Positions 25,396 through 34,162 are shown, counted from the stretch's first letter. The stretch is DNA of 64,000 nucleotides from JBEEJZ01 sp046046915 (GCA_046046915.1 JBJOIT010000010.1:1-64000), one strand, 5' to 3'. Made by a program: numbers and translations. The notes: a model not told the origin generated them from the letters alone.

Positions 25396-27042
25396 ATGAT
25401 CCGCCCCAGCCAGCTTCTGCACCCTGCCCGCACCCCCGCGCCCACACGCGACGCCGCCACCGTTTTGCTGCTGCGTGACAGCCCGCAAGGCCTGGAAGTG
25501 CTCATGACCCGACGCTCGGCCACGGCCAGCTTTGCGCCTGGCGCTTATGTGTTTCCTGGGGGAGGCATCGATGCGGCGGATGGCGAGGCACACGGCCAAG
25601 CCCGCCGGCGACCCATGCAGTCAGACCTATCGCTGACCGAGGCGATTGCCGCTATTCGAGAGAGTTTTGAAGAGCTGGGGGTGTTGTTGGCCCGCCATGC
25701 CGACGGCCGCATGGCCGACGCGGCAGACATTGCTGCGCTGGACCGACACGCACCTTTTGCCGTGCAATGCCAGGCTCGCGGCCTGACGCTGGCGGCCGAC
25801 GAGGTGTACGCGCTAGCCCGCTGGATCACGGACCGCGACCTGCCCCGCCGTTTCGATGTGCCGTTTTTGGTGGCACGCATGCCCGAGGGGCAAACACCCG
25901 TAGCCGACGAGGCTGAGCAATTTGACCCGGTCTGGGTGTCTCCCGCTCATGCCCTGGCCCAGCATGCTGCTGGCACTTTCTTCATGATTTTCCCGACTGT
26001 GCGCACCCTGGAGCGTCTGGTGATGCACACCACGGTCCAATCCCTGCTGGATGCCTGCGCCGCTTCTGAAGAACCCCTGTGGACCAGTTGCCCCCGAGCC
26101 GGGCTGATGGCGGGGCACGAGGCGCGCTACATGGAGAGTGACCTGCCGTTTGGAGAGCTGGCCATGGTCTGCCCGGACGGCCAGATCACGCACCCGCTGG
26201 ACTGGCAGAGCGAGCAGCCGGTGCCACTGCTCAAGAACGTGAGCAGGCTGACCGCGCCCAACCCGGGCGCGATGACCGGCCCGGGCACCAACAGCTATCT
26301 GGTGGGAGACCCCAACACCGGCTACATCGCCATAGACCCGGGCCCCGCCGATGCCGAGCACCTTCAGCGGCTTTGGCGTGCTGCGGGCGGTGACATCCGC
26401 ATGATCGTTTGCACACACTCCCACCCAGACCATTCCCCCGGTGCGCAACCCCTACAAGACCTGTGCGCGGATACGCCCCATGGCAAACCGCCCATCCTGG
26501 GCCTGGCCAGTCTGCCGACGGCGCGCGCCGCCAGTGCCTTCACTCCAGACCGCGAACTGGTGCATTGCGAATGCATGCATCTCATCAATCGCGATGGTGT
26601 GGTGCAACACAGCCTGCAAGTACTGCACACCCCAGGCCACGCGGCCAACCATCTCTGCCTGGCCCTGCTGGAAGACGGCCTGCTGTTCAGTGGCGACCAC
26701 GTTCTGAACGGCAGCACCACGGTGATCGACCCGCCTGACGGCAACATGAGTGACTACCTGGACTCACTGGACCTGCTGACCAAGGCCTGCACACAGCACG
26801 CCTTGCAATTCATCCTGCCAGCGCATGGTTACGTCATGCAAGACGCCGCAGGCGCAATTGCGCAACTGAAAGCACACCGACTGAAGCGCGAAAACAAGAT
26901 TCGCGCAGCCATGCAGGCCCAGCCCGCTGGCACGATGGACGACTGGGTCTCTGTGGCCTACGACGACGTCCCCTCGCGCATGTGGCCCTTGGCCAAACGC
27001 TCGCTGTTAGCGCATGTGCAACGCATCGAGGCATTGGGCTGA
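25396..27042 (+). CDS. NUDIX hydrolase fused to metallo-beta-lactamase fold hydrolase
   Basis: Two hydrolase domains lie in one 548-residue protein. The first (about 15-230) has a NUDIX box ending RESFEELGVLL after GAYVFPGGGID, though with a longer spacer than usual. The second (about 285-500) is a metallo-beta-lactamase fold with NPGAMTGPGTNSYLVG, the metal motif THSHPDHSPGA, LHTPGHAANHLCL and FSGDHVLNGSTTVI, closest in style to the glyoxalase II/LACTB2 group. Substrate unknown. The ATG at 25396 or one three codons earlier could start it. It is divergent from dapF and overlaps the next gene as TGATG. Confidence 0.88.
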   Translation: MIRPSQLLHPARTPAPTRDAATVLLLRDSPQGLEVLMTRRSATASFAPGAYVFPGGGIDAADGEAHGQARRRPMQSDLSLTEAIAAIRESFEELGVLLARHADGRMADAADIAALDRHAPFAVQCQARGLTLAADEVYALARWITDRDLPRRFDVPFLVARMPEGQTPVADEAEQFDPVWVSPAHALAQHAAGTFFMIFPTVRTLERLVMHTTVQSLLDACAASEEPLWTSCPRAGLMAGHEARYMESDLPFGELAMVCPDGQITHPLDWQSEQPVPLLKNVSRLTAPNPGAMTGPGTNSYLVGDPNTGYIAIDPGPADAEHLQRLWRAAGGDIRMIVCTHSHPDHSPGAQPLQDLCADTPHGKPPILGLASLPTARAASAFTPDRELVHCECMHLINRDGVVQHSLQVLHTPGHAANHLCLALLEDGLLFSGDHVLNGSTTVIDPPDGNMSDYLDSLDLLTKACTQHALQFILPAHGYVMQDAAGAIAQLKAHRLKRENKIRAAMQAQPAGTMDDWVSVAYDDVPSRMWPLAKRSLLAHVQRIEALG

Positions 27043-27794
27043 TGAACACTACTCACACAGAAGAACGCCTTTCCAAGCGTGTGGCGGCTCTCAAGGGCTG
27101 TTCACGCCGCGAAGCCGAGCAGTACATCGAAGGCGGTTGGGTGCGGGTGAATGGTCAAGTGGTAGAAGAACCGCAAGCTCGCGTGGCCCACCAGACGGTC
27201 GACATCGACCCTCAAGCCAGCCTGATGGCGCTGACCGACGTCACCCTCGTCCTGAACAAGCCGCCGGGCGTGTTTGCAATGCCAGAGCGCGAGGGTGGGC
27301 GCTCTGCACTGGACCTGCTCACGCCCGCGGCACATCTGGCACAAGACCCAGCAGGTCAGCGCGTGTTGCGCCGCCACCTGCAGCGCCTGATTTGCCCAGT
27401 GCCACTGGAAACAGGGGCTGGCGGCCTGATCGTGTTCACACAAGAGTGGCGCGTTCAGCGCAAGCTGGAAGAAGACGCCAGCTCGCTGGAACACGAGGTA
27501 ATTGTTGAGGTGGCAGGCGAAGTTGCAGAAGACGGGCTGCGGCACTTGCGCAACCCCATGGGACGGGGCGGCCAGCCGCTGCCCGAGTTCAAGGTCAGCG
27601 TCAACAGTTCGGGCGAAGGCAAGACCAAGTTGCGGTTTGCCGTTAAGGGGGCGCACCCGGGCCTGATCGCATGGCTGTGTGACCGCTCGGGGCTACGAAT
27701 TTTGGGCATGAAACGCATCCGGGTGGGCCGTGTGGCATTGGCCAGCTTGCCCGTAGGGCAATGGCGCTTTCTGGCGGCGGACGAGCGTTTCTAA
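27042..27794 (+). CDS. S4-domain RsuA/RluF-like protein with altered catalytic motif
   Basis: The 250-residue product has an N-terminal S4 RNA-binding domain (ERLSKRVAALKGCSRREAEQ, WVRVNGQVVEE) and a RsuA/RluB-type domain (TLVLNKPPGVF; LLTP; LRILGMKRIRVGRVAL). In pseudouridine synthases of this family the catalytic Asp sits in GRLDxxTxGLL. Here the matching segment is PVPLETGAGGLIVFT, with Glu123 at the Asp position and Arg lost. It may therefore bind RNA without isomerising uridine. It is translationally coupled to the NUDIX-MBL gene. A second copy with an intact GRLD motif starts at 63233. Confidence 0.85.
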   Translation: MNTTHTEERLSKRVAALKGCSRREAEQYIEGGWVRVNGQVVEEPQARVAHQTVDIDPQASLMALTDVTLVLNKPPGVFAMPEREGGRSALDLLTPAAHLAQDPAGQRVLRRHLQRLICPVPLETGAGGLIVFTQEWRVQRKLEEDASSLEHEVIVEVAGEVAEDGLRHLRNPMGRGGQPLPEFKVSVNSSGEGKTKLRFAVKGAHPGLIAWLCDRSGLRILGMKRIRVGRVALASLPVGQWRFLAADERF

Positions 27795-27979
27795 ATCCCT
27801 CACCTTGAATTTTTCATGGCTGGCGCAAACTATCCTGCCAGCGGTGGTCTGCTAGCGTGAGGGACTTGGGATCCCGCTTGAAACATTTTGAAGTAATTAT
27901 TTACGCTAGGCTCCTCACACCCTGGCGTGTTACAGGTCACACTGCGGCTGCTGATATCGCAGTAAACAAGGAGTCAACC

Positions 27980-28513
27980 ATGCGCCTGAGCACCAAGAGC
28001 CGATTTGCCGTCACAGCGATGATCGATATCGCTCTGCGTGACCACGCGGGCCCCGTCTCGCTGGCCGACATTGGTACCCGTCATCAGATTTCCCTGTCCT
28101 ACCTGGAGCAGTTGTTCAGCAAGCTGCGGCAAAGCGGCTTGGTCGAGAGCACGCGCGGCCCAGGAGGCGGCTACTCGCTGGGCCGCAACAGCCAGGCGAT
28201 TTCGGTGGCCGACATCATTGCAGCGGTCGAAACCGAGCCCGACCGGCCCACACGCGGAGAAAAGCCCTACAAGACCGCCGACAGCGAAGGCGTGGCTCAG
28301 GAGCTGTGGGCCGCCTTGAGCGAGCGCATGGTGGAGCACATGCAGTCCATCAGCCTGCGCCAGCTGGTCGGCGAGCAACGCGTTCAGGCAACAGAAACAC
28401 CCGTCAAACCGGCCAAACGTGGTGTGTTTGCCAAGCCTCGTGCTGAAGCCCCGCGCGCTTCGGTGCCCAATTCAGTATTTGCCCTGGGCAAGACCCTGTT
28501 GGCCGGACGCTAA
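27980..28513 (+). CDS. Rrf2-family transcriptional regulator, IscR-like without cysteines
   Basis: The 177-residue protein has the Rrf2 winged helix (MRLSTKSRFAVTAMIDIALR; SLSYLEQLFSKLRQSGLV; STRGPGGGYSLGR) and aligns along its length with IscR, including SVADIIAAVE and ALSERMVEHM. The segment that holds three Cys and a His in IscR (residues about 88-108) reads EPDRPTRGEKPYKTADSEG here; the whole protein has no Cys. It cannot ligate an Fe-S cluster in the IscR way. The ATG at 27980 follows an AAGGAGT ribosome site. The nearest coding neighbour is cysK, beyond rnpB. Confidence 0.9.
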   Translation: MRLSTKSRFAVTAMIDIALRDHAGPVSLADIGTRHQISLSYLEQLFSKLRQSGLVESTRGPGGGYSLGRNSQAISVADIIAAVETEPDRPTRGEKPYKTADSEGVAQELWAALSERMVEHMQSISLRQLVGEQRVQATETPVKPAKRGVFAKPRAEAPRASVPNSVFALGKTLLAGR

Positions 28514-28540
28514 AGACGATCGGTGTCGTCAAAAATAAAG

Positions 28541-28916
28541 TGTGAAGCCCGCCGATAAGCCGGATTCTGTGCATTGAAGTTGCCTTCAATGTGACCGCCA
28601 TTACTCTGGGCCGTGGGTCGCCCACACGGCTCGATGCTACCTACCCGCCAACTCCGGGGGCCCGGTCATGACGCTGCGGCGAACCGCTTCGCTTTGCGTT
28701 GGCCTACTTGGTATTGCTGCGCGTAGAGATTGCCCGTTTCACCCCAACTCAATGGGCTCGTCTCTGTTGCTCTGATCCTCACCTTATGCACCGCACTTGC
28801 GCGCGGGGGTTTCAGTGGACAGCCGTTAGCTGCTACGCTGCCCTGTGCAGTCCGGACGTTCCTCCAGTGCCTGGTTTCCCAGATTGCACCAGCGGCGGTC
28901 TGGCAGGCTTCACCGA
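28541..28916 (-). ncRNA. rnpB: RNase P catalytic RNA (class A)
   Basis: The minus strand contains the conserved RNase P RNA blocks. The 5' part has GAAGCCTGCCAGACCGCCGC, then AGGAACGTCCGGACTGCACAG (CR-I) and GGCAGCGTAGCAGCTAACGG. The 3' part has ACAGAATCCGGCTTATCGGC (CR-V region). The 5' GAAGCC can pair with the 3' GGCTTC near 28544-28549, closing the P1 helix and setting the ends to within a few bases. It makes the 5' end of transfer RNAs. Confidence 0.95.
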
Positions 28917-28919
28917 GCC

Positions 28920-28928
28920 ATTATCTCA
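28920..28928 (-). promoter_or_regulatory. Extended -10 promoter element of rnpB
   Basis: The minus strand reads TGAGATAAT, an extended -10 box, ending about seven bases before the inferred 5' end of the RNase P RNA. No good -35 hexamer lies 16-18 bases upstream, consistent with an extended -10 promoter. It sits in the 94-base gap shared with the divergent cysK. Confidence 0.5.
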
Positions 28929-29010
28929 AACCGTCATGACCTTATGCGGCTTCCGATCAAACGGCCCGGTCAAAATGTGTGTCTCTAACCCCTACACAAC
29001 AGGAGCACAC

Positions 29011-29925
29011 ATGAGAGCAGACAACATCCTCCAAACCATCGGCCACACACCACATATCAGGATCAACCACCTCTTCGGGGAGGCCAGCGTCTGGATCAAG
29101 TCCGAGCGCGGCAACCCCGGTGGCTCGATCAAGGACCGCATTGCCTTGGCCATGGTCGAAGACGCCGAGCGCAGCGGTGCGCTTCAGGCTGGCGGCACCA
29201 TCATCGAGCCCACCTCGGGCAACACCGGCATCGGCCTGGCCATGGTGGCAGCCGTGAAGGGCTACAAGCTGGTGCTGGTCATGCCCGACAGCATGTCGGT
29301 AGAGCGCCGCCGCCTCATGCTGGCCTACGGCGCCAGCTTTGATTTGACCCCGCGTGCCATGGGCATGAAAGGCGCCATTGCGCGCGCGCAGGAGCTGGTG
29401 GCATCCACCCCTGGCGCCTGGATGCCGCAGCAGTTTGAAAATCCTGCCAACGTGGAGGTGCATGTGCGCACCACGGCTCAGGAAATTCTGGCTGACTTCC
29501 CCGAGGGACTAGACGTGCTGATCACAGGCGTAGGCACCGGCGGCCACTTGAGCGGCTGCGCCAAGGTGCTCAAGGCTGCCTGGCCGCAGCTCAAGGTGTA
29601 TGCGGTCGAGCCTGTGGCATCGCCGGTGATCTCTGGCGGTGCGCCGTCGCCCCACCCCATTCAAGGCATCGGCGCTGGCTTCATCCCCAAGAACTTGGAC
29701 ACCAGCCTACTCGATGGCGTGATTCAGGTGGACGCCGAGCCTGCACGCGAGATGGCCCGACGCTGCGCGCGTGAGGAAGGCATGCTGGTGGGCATCTCCA
29801 GTGGGGCAACGTTGGCGGCCATCTCCCAAAAGCTGCCCGAGCTGCCGGCAGGCGCCCGTGTGCTGGGCTTCAACTACGACACGGGCGAACGCTATTTGTC
29901 GGTGGAAGGCTTCTTGCCGGTCTGA
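29011..29925 (+). CDS. cysK: Cysteine synthase (O-acetylserine sulfhydrylase)
   Basis: CysK makes L-cysteine from O-acetylserine and sulfide with PLP. The 304-residue protein has the PLP lysine in NPGGSIKDR (Lys41), the substrate loop TSGNTG at 68-73 and GTGGHLSG for phosphate binding, and ends YLSVEGFLPV. The ATG at 29011 follows an ACAGGAGC ribosome site. The frame is open much further upstream but that part runs through antisense rnpB and is not coding. CysK versus CysM is hard to separate; the loops favour CysK. Confidence 0.93.
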   Translation: MRADNILQTIGHTPHIRINHLFGEASVWIKSERGNPGGSIKDRIALAMVEDAERSGALQAGGTIIEPTSGNTGIGLAMVAAVKGYKLVLVMPDSMSVERRRLMLAYGASFDLTPRAMGMKGAIARAQELVASTPGAWMPQQFENPANVEVHVRTTAQEILADFPEGLDVLITGVGTGGHLSGCAKVLKAAWPQLKVYAVEPVASPVISGGAPSPHPIQGIGAGFIPKNLDTSLLDGVIQVDAEPAREMARRCAREEGMLVGISSGATLAAISQKLPELPAGARVLGFNYDTGERYLSVEGFLPV

Positions 29926-29936
29926 TCCCGGCCTGA

Positions 29937-30647
29937 TCAATAGACGCCTGCCAAAAGCGCGCGCCGTTGATCGGGTGAGAACCGCTCAATGGCGTAGCGC
30001 AACATGGTTCGGGGCATGGTGCGCTGGTGCTGGCGCAAAAAGGCCTCCAACACCACGACATCGCGTTTACCCATTTCCCGTAGCATCCAGCCACAGGCCT
30101 TGTGCATCAGGTCATGCGAATCGGACAAAAGCATTTCCGTCAATCGCAAGATGTCGGCAAAGTCACCGGCACGGATGAAGGCGAAAGTCGACAAGACCGC
30201 GATGCGTCGGTCCCACAACACCGGCGACCGGGCCAGTGCGTCAAGCACCTGCCTGTCCCTGCACAGCAGGTGCGGCCCCACGATGTAGGGCGCGGAGCTG
30301 TCTACCAAATTCCAGTTGTTAACCCGGTTGCGGTGGGCAAGATAGCTCTGGTAGATGGCCTCCTGATTTGCAACGCTGCCTTTTGAATATTGCTTGACCA
30401 GGATCAGCAGGGCCAGCAAGCGGGCCTCGTTATAGGGAGAGTCCAGCAGCTCCTCACAGGCCGTCAAGGGCAAGCTGGCGAATTGCCTGGAGACTTGGCG
30501 CACCATGGGCACGGTGACGCCCAAAAATTGATCCCCCTCACCGTATTGCCCTTTTCCGGTTTTGAAGAACCGTGACAACACCTCGGTCTTGCCCGCCTGG
30601 GCGCGGGCTAGCAAAGCCTCGTGGGCAGCCTGTATCAACTGAGTCAT
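29937..30647 (-). CDS. AlkD-like DNA alkylation repair protein
   Basis: AlkD-type glycosylases are all-HEAT-repeat proteins that remove bulky or cationic alkylated bases. The 236-residue product shows the family features: RFFKTGKGQYGEGDQFLGV near the N-terminus, SPYNEARLLALLIL, VNNWNLVDSSAPYIVG with the expected catalytic-region Trp and Asp, and HKACGWMLREMGKRD followed by a helix ending RYAIERFSP. It ends 12 bases from cysK in convergent orientation and is divergent from the COG2509 gene. Confidence 0.9.
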   Translation of the reverse strand: MTQLIQAAHEALLARAQAGKTEVLSRFFKTGKGQYGEGDQFLGVTVPMVRQVSRQFASLPLTACEELLDSPYNEARLLALLILVKQYSKGSVANQEAIYQSYLAHRNRVNNWNLVDSSAPYIVGPHLLCRDRQVLDALARSPVLWDRRIAVLSTFAFIRAGDFADILRLTEMLLSDSHDLMHKACGWMLREMGKRDVVVLEAFLRQHQRTMPRTMLRYAIERFSPDQRRALLAGVY

Positions 30648-30770
30648 GAAAATGTTGTTGCGGTGGTGGCGTCAGGCCCAAGGTTAGCCCAAGGCACAAG
30701 CGGTGCCGCAGCCGCTACGTTTGAGGCAACACCTTATCATTTGCACCTGCTTGATCACCACGAGCCCGTC

Positions 30771-32573
30771 ATGATTCGCCTCACAGAACTCAAATTGCCC
30801 TTGTCTGCCCTGCCCGTCCAGGCGCGGCGTGCGGCAGATGCCCCCTCGGAAACCGATGCCGACCGCGCGCCCGTGGCACATCCCATCGACGCACTCAAAC
30901 GTTTGTGCGCCCAAGCCTTGGGCATCGACACCAGCGCCATAGGCCAGCTGGATGTTTTCAAACGCAGCTTTGATGCGCGCAAGGCCGATTTACTGGCGGT
31001 CTATATTGCCGACCTCACGCTCGCCGATGCCTCACAAGAGGCGGCACTGCTGGCCAAATTTGCGCAGCACCCCCACATCGGCCCAACGCCAGACATGGCC
31101 TACAAGCTGGTCGGGCAAGCACCCGCCCACTTGGAGGAGCGCCCGGTGGTGGTGGGCTTTGGCCCCTGTGGCATGTTCGCGGCGCTGGTGCTGGCGCAAA
31201 TGGGCTTGCGGCCCATCGTGCTGGAACGTGGCACCACGGTGCGCCAGCGCACCAAAGACACCTGGGGCCTGTGGCGTAAAAAGGTGCTCAAGGCAGAGAG
31301 CAACGTGCAGTATGGTGAAGGCGGCGCGGGCACCTTTTCAGACGGCAAGCTCTACAGCCAGATCAAGGACCCCCGGTATCTGGGCCGCAAGGTCATGGAA
31401 GAGTTCGTCAAGGCCGGGGCACCCGCCGAGATCCTGTACGAGGCTCATCCGCACATCGGCACCTTCAAGCTGGTCAAGGTGGTGGAAAACCTGCGCGAGC
31501 AAATCATTGCGCTAGGCGGCGACATACGCTTTGAGCAACGGGTCACAGACTTCGTGGTCGAGGGCGAAGGCGGCCAACGGCACATCATTGGTTTGCAGGT
31601 GCTGGACCTGCAAACCCAGCAAAGCAGCACCTTGAGCGCACGTCACGTGGTGATGGCGCTGGGCCACAGCTCACGCGACACATTTGTGCAACTGCACTTG
31701 CGCGGCGTGTTTCTAGAGGCCAAGCCTTTTTCGGTGGGTGTGCGCATCGAGCATCCCCAAAGCGTGATCGACCAGGCCCGCTGGGGCCGTCACGCAGGCC
31801 ACCCTTTGTTGGGCGCGGCCGACTACAAGCTGGTGCACCACGCCCAGAATGGCCGTGCCGTCTACAGCTTTTGCATGTGCCCGGGTGGAACGGTGGTTGC
31901 CGCCACCAGCGAACCCGGTCGCGTGGTCACCAACGGCATGAGCCAGTACTCACGCAACGAACGCAATGCCAACGCCGGTATGGTGGTGGGCATCGACCCG
32001 CAAGACTACCCGCTGGACATACCGGCCTGGCAGGCCGCATTTGGCCCAGACCTGGGCCGACGGCTGCTGGAGGAGGCACAGGTGCTGGCAGAGCAGACGC
32101 CTCCGGCATTTCACCCCTTAGCGGGCATCGTGCTGCAGCGCCAGCTGGAAACCCTGGCTTTTGAGGCCGGCGGTCAGAGCTATGAAGCGCCCGGCCAGCT
32201 GGTAGGTGACTTTCTGGCCCGCCAGCCCTCACAGCATTTCGGACAAGTCCTGCCGTCCTACAAACCTGGCGTGAAGCTGGGCGACCTGTCTGCGGTGCTG
32301 CCGGCCTACGCCTTGGAAGCCATGCGCGAGGCCCTGCCCGTCTTTGGCCGCAAGATCAAGGGCTTTGACATGAAGGATGCGGTGATGACCGGGGTGGAAA
32401 CCCGCACCTCGGCGCCCTTGCGCATCACCCGGAGTGAACACTTTGAGAGCCTCAACACCCGCGGTCTCTACCCGGCAGGCGAAGGCGCCGGCTACGCCGG
32501 CGGCATTTTGTCGGCAGGGGTGGATGGCATCAAGGTGGCAGAAGCCGTGGCCCGCGCCCTGCTGGGCACATAA
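30771..32573 (+). CDS. COG2509 FAD-dependent oxidoreductase
   Basis: A 600-residue predicted flavoprotein. Residues 1-110 are a distinct N-terminal domain (SALPVQARR, DVFKRSFDARKADLLAVYIAD) typical of this family. The FAD-binding Rossmann loop is VVVGFGPCGMFAALVLAQ at about 126-143, followed by VLERG. QYGEGGAGTFSDGKLYS, VMALGHSSRDTF, FCMCPGGTVVAATSEPG and the terminal GLYPAGEGAGYAGGILSAG complete the fold. The substrate is unknown, and the family is often annotated only as NAD(FAD)-utilising dehydrogenase. The ATG at 30771 gives the standard start. Confidence 0.9.
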   Translation: MIRLTELKLPLSALPVQARRAADAPSETDADRAPVAHPIDALKRLCAQALGIDTSAIGQLDVFKRSFDARKADLLAVYIADLTLADASQEAALLAKFAQHPHIGPTPDMAYKLVGQAPAHLEERPVVVGFGPCGMFAALVLAQMGLRPIVLERGTTVRQRTKDTWGLWRKKVLKAESNVQYGEGGAGTFSDGKLYSQIKDPRYLGRKVMEEFVKAGAPAEILYEAHPHIGTFKLVKVVENLREQIIALGGDIRFEQRVTDFVVEGEGGQRHIIGLQVLDLQTQQSSTLSARHVVMALGHSSRDTFVQLHLRGVFLEAKPFSVGVRIEHPQSVIDQARWGRHAGHPLLGAADYKLVHHAQNGRAVYSFCMCPGGTVVAATSEPGRVVTNGMSQYSRNERNANAGMVVGIDPQDYPLDIPAWQAAFGPDLGRRLLEEAQVLAEQTPPAFHPLAGIVLQRQLETLAFEAGGQSYEAPGQLVGDFLARQPSQHFGQVLPSYKPGVKLGDLSAVLPAYALEAMREALPVFGRKIKGFDMKDAVMTGVETRTSAPLRITRSEHFESLNTRGLYPAGEGAGYAGGILSAGVDGIKVAEAVARALLGT

Positions 32574-32579
32574 GCAGGC

Positions 32580-33209
32580 TCAGGCGGTGCGCTTGAAGGT
32601 CGCCAGCAAGGTGCCAGCCACCACAAACAGACTGCCAAACACGCGGTTCATGGTGCGTATGTGGGCGGCAGACTTCAGGGTGCTCAGAACCTTGGCAGCC
32701 AAAGCCGTGTAGCCGGCCATGACCACCAAGTCGGTAAAGCCCAGCGTCAGGGCAATCACCAGGTACTGCGGCGCCATGGGTTGCGACAGGTTGAGAAACT
32801 GAGGCACTACCGCCAGCAAGAACACCGTGCCTTTAGGGTTGACGGCATTGATCATGATGCCACGCACCACCATGGAACGGCGGCTCACGGCCTGCCCGGG
32901 CTCGGCCTGCGCCGACACTGGTGTTGCAGGGGATCGCCACTGCTGAATGCCCAACCAGATGAGGTATGCCGCACCAGTCCATTTGATGATCAAAAACGCC
33001 GTGCTGGACGCAGCGACTACCGCGCCCAAACCCACGCCCACCACCAGAATTTGCAGCCAAATGCCCAGAACCAGGCCCAGCGTCGTGAAGTAGCCGCGTA
33101 CAAAGCCGTGCGACAGCCCTGAGCTCATGGCCGCCACGGCCCCCGCGCCCGGAGAAATACTGATGGCCCAGGAGGCGACAAAGAAAGCAAGCCAGGTAGA
33201 AAGTTCCAT
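32580..33209 (-). CDS. LysE/RhtB-family amino-acid exporter
   Basis: Family members export amino acids such as lysine, threonine or homoserine lactone across the inner membrane. The 209-residue protein begins MELSTWLAFFVASWAISISPGAGAV, with the Pro-Gly motif of the first helix, and has about six hydrophobic helices, including AAYLIWLGIQQWRS and GIMINAVNPKGTVFLLAVVP. Both are RhtB-type hallmarks. The substrate cannot be told from sequence. It lies downstream of htpX beyond a terminator and converges on the COG2509 gene six bases away. Confidence 0.9.
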   Translation of the reverse strand: MELSTWLAFFVASWAISISPGAGAVAAMSSGLSHGFVRGYFTTLGLVLGIWLQILVVGVGLGAVVAASSTAFLIIKWTGAAYLIWLGIQQWRSPATPVSAQAEPGQAVSRRSMVVRGIMINAVNPKGTVFLLAVVPQFLNLSQPMAPQYLVIALTLGFTDLVVMAGYTALAAKVLSTLKSAAHIRTMNRVFGSLFVVAGTLLATFKRTA

Positions 33210-33228
33210 GGTCTGATCTTATGCGAGC

Positions 33229-33261
33229 AAAAAAGCCGCCGGGCTTGACGCCGGGCGGCTT
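33229..33261 (-). terminator. Rho-independent terminator after htpX
   Basis: On the minus strand AAGCCGCC and GGCGGCTT form an eight-pair outer stem, with one mismatch and three more pairs inside and a five-base loop. The hairpin is followed by TTTTTTGC. It lies 25 bases after the htpX stop. Confidence 0.85.
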
Positions 33262-33286
33262 GGTGTTGCAACTGAGTTGCTGATAA

Positions 33287-34162
33287 TCAGGCTTGCGCGT
33301 TTTGCAAAGCGGCAATGCGTTCTTCGATGGGCGGGTGGGTGCTGAACAGTTGCCCGATGCCACCGGCAATGCCCATGGCCGCCATACTCTTGGGCAACTC
33401 TGCCGGATGCATGCCACCCAGGCGGGCCAGAGCATTGATCATGGGCTGGCGCCGACCCATCAGCTGCGCAGCGCCCGCATCAGCGCGAAACTCACGCTGG
33501 CGGCTGAACCAGGCGACGATGATGGCGGCCAGAAAACCCAGCACGATGTCCAGCACGATCGTAGTGATCATGTAGCCAATGCCTGGGCCGGTGTCGCGGT
33601 CATCGCCCTTGCGCAAAAAGCTGTCCACGGCATAGCCGATCACGCGGCTCAGGAACACCACAAAGGTGTTCATCACGCCCTGAATGAGCGTCATGGTGAC
33701 CATGTCGCCATTGGCAATGTGGGCCACTTCGTGGCCAATCACGGCTTCGATTTCCTCGCGGGTCATGCCACGAAGCAAGCCTGTGGACACAGCCACCAGT
33801 GCCGAATTCTTGAACGCACCCGTGGCAAAGGCATTAGGGTCGCCTTCAAAAATGCCCACCTCGGGCATGCCGATACCAGCCTTGTTGGCAAAACGAGCCA
33901 CGGTCTCCACGATCCAGGCCTCGTCAGCATTGGCGGGTTGCTCAATGACGCGCACGCCCGAACTCCACTTGGCCACAGGCTTGCTGATCAAGAGCGAAAT
34001 GATGGCGCCACCAAAGCCCATCACCAGGGCATAACCCAACAGGGCGCCCAGGTTCAGGCCGTTGGCCGTGAGGTAACGATTGACCCCCAGCAAATTGGCC
34101 ACAATGCCCAACACCAGCACGACGGCAAGGTTGGTCATCACAAATAAAAGGATGCGTTTCAT
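33287..34162 (-). CDS. htpX: Membrane zinc metalloprotease HtpX
   Basis: HtpX is an inner-membrane heat-shock protease that degrades misfolded membrane proteins. The 291-residue product has two N-terminal helices (about 4-24 and 38-58), the zinc site HEVAH at 144-148, two further helices (about 157-175 and 190-212), and SRQREFRADAGAAQLMG with the third zinc ligand Glu. It ends STHPPIEERIAALQNAQ, as in the family. The ATG at 34160-34162 is the family start. A sigma-32-like promoter lies 50 bases upstream. Confidence 0.96.
   Translation of the reverse strand: MKRILLFVMTNLAVVLVLGIVANLLGVNRYLTANGLNLGALLGYALVMGFGGAIISLLISKPVAKWSSGVRVIEQPANADEAWIVETVARFANKAGIGMPEVGIFEGDPNAFATGAFKNSALVAVSTGLLRGMTREEIEAVIGHEVAHIANGDMVTMTLIQGVMNTFVVFLSRVIGYAVDSFLRKGDDRDTGPGIGYMITTIVLDIVLGFLAAIIVAWFSRQREFRADAGAAQLMGRRQPMINALARLGGMHPAELPKSMAAMGIAGGIGQLFSTHPPIEERIAALQNAQA

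Noticed and set aside
28514..28540. GACGA/TCGTC hairpin between the Rrf2 gene and rnpB as a terminator
   Set aside because: Only five pairs, and neither direction has a convincing T-run directly after the stem.
28699..29010. N-terminal extension of cysK by 104 codons
   Set aside because: The segment is the antisense of RNase P RNA and the ATG at 29011 has a good ribosome site and the family start.
33264..33279. Small GCAAC-TGA-GTTGC hairpin after htpX
   Set aside because: A much stronger terminator follows at 33229-33261 on the same strand; the small hairpin has no T-run.
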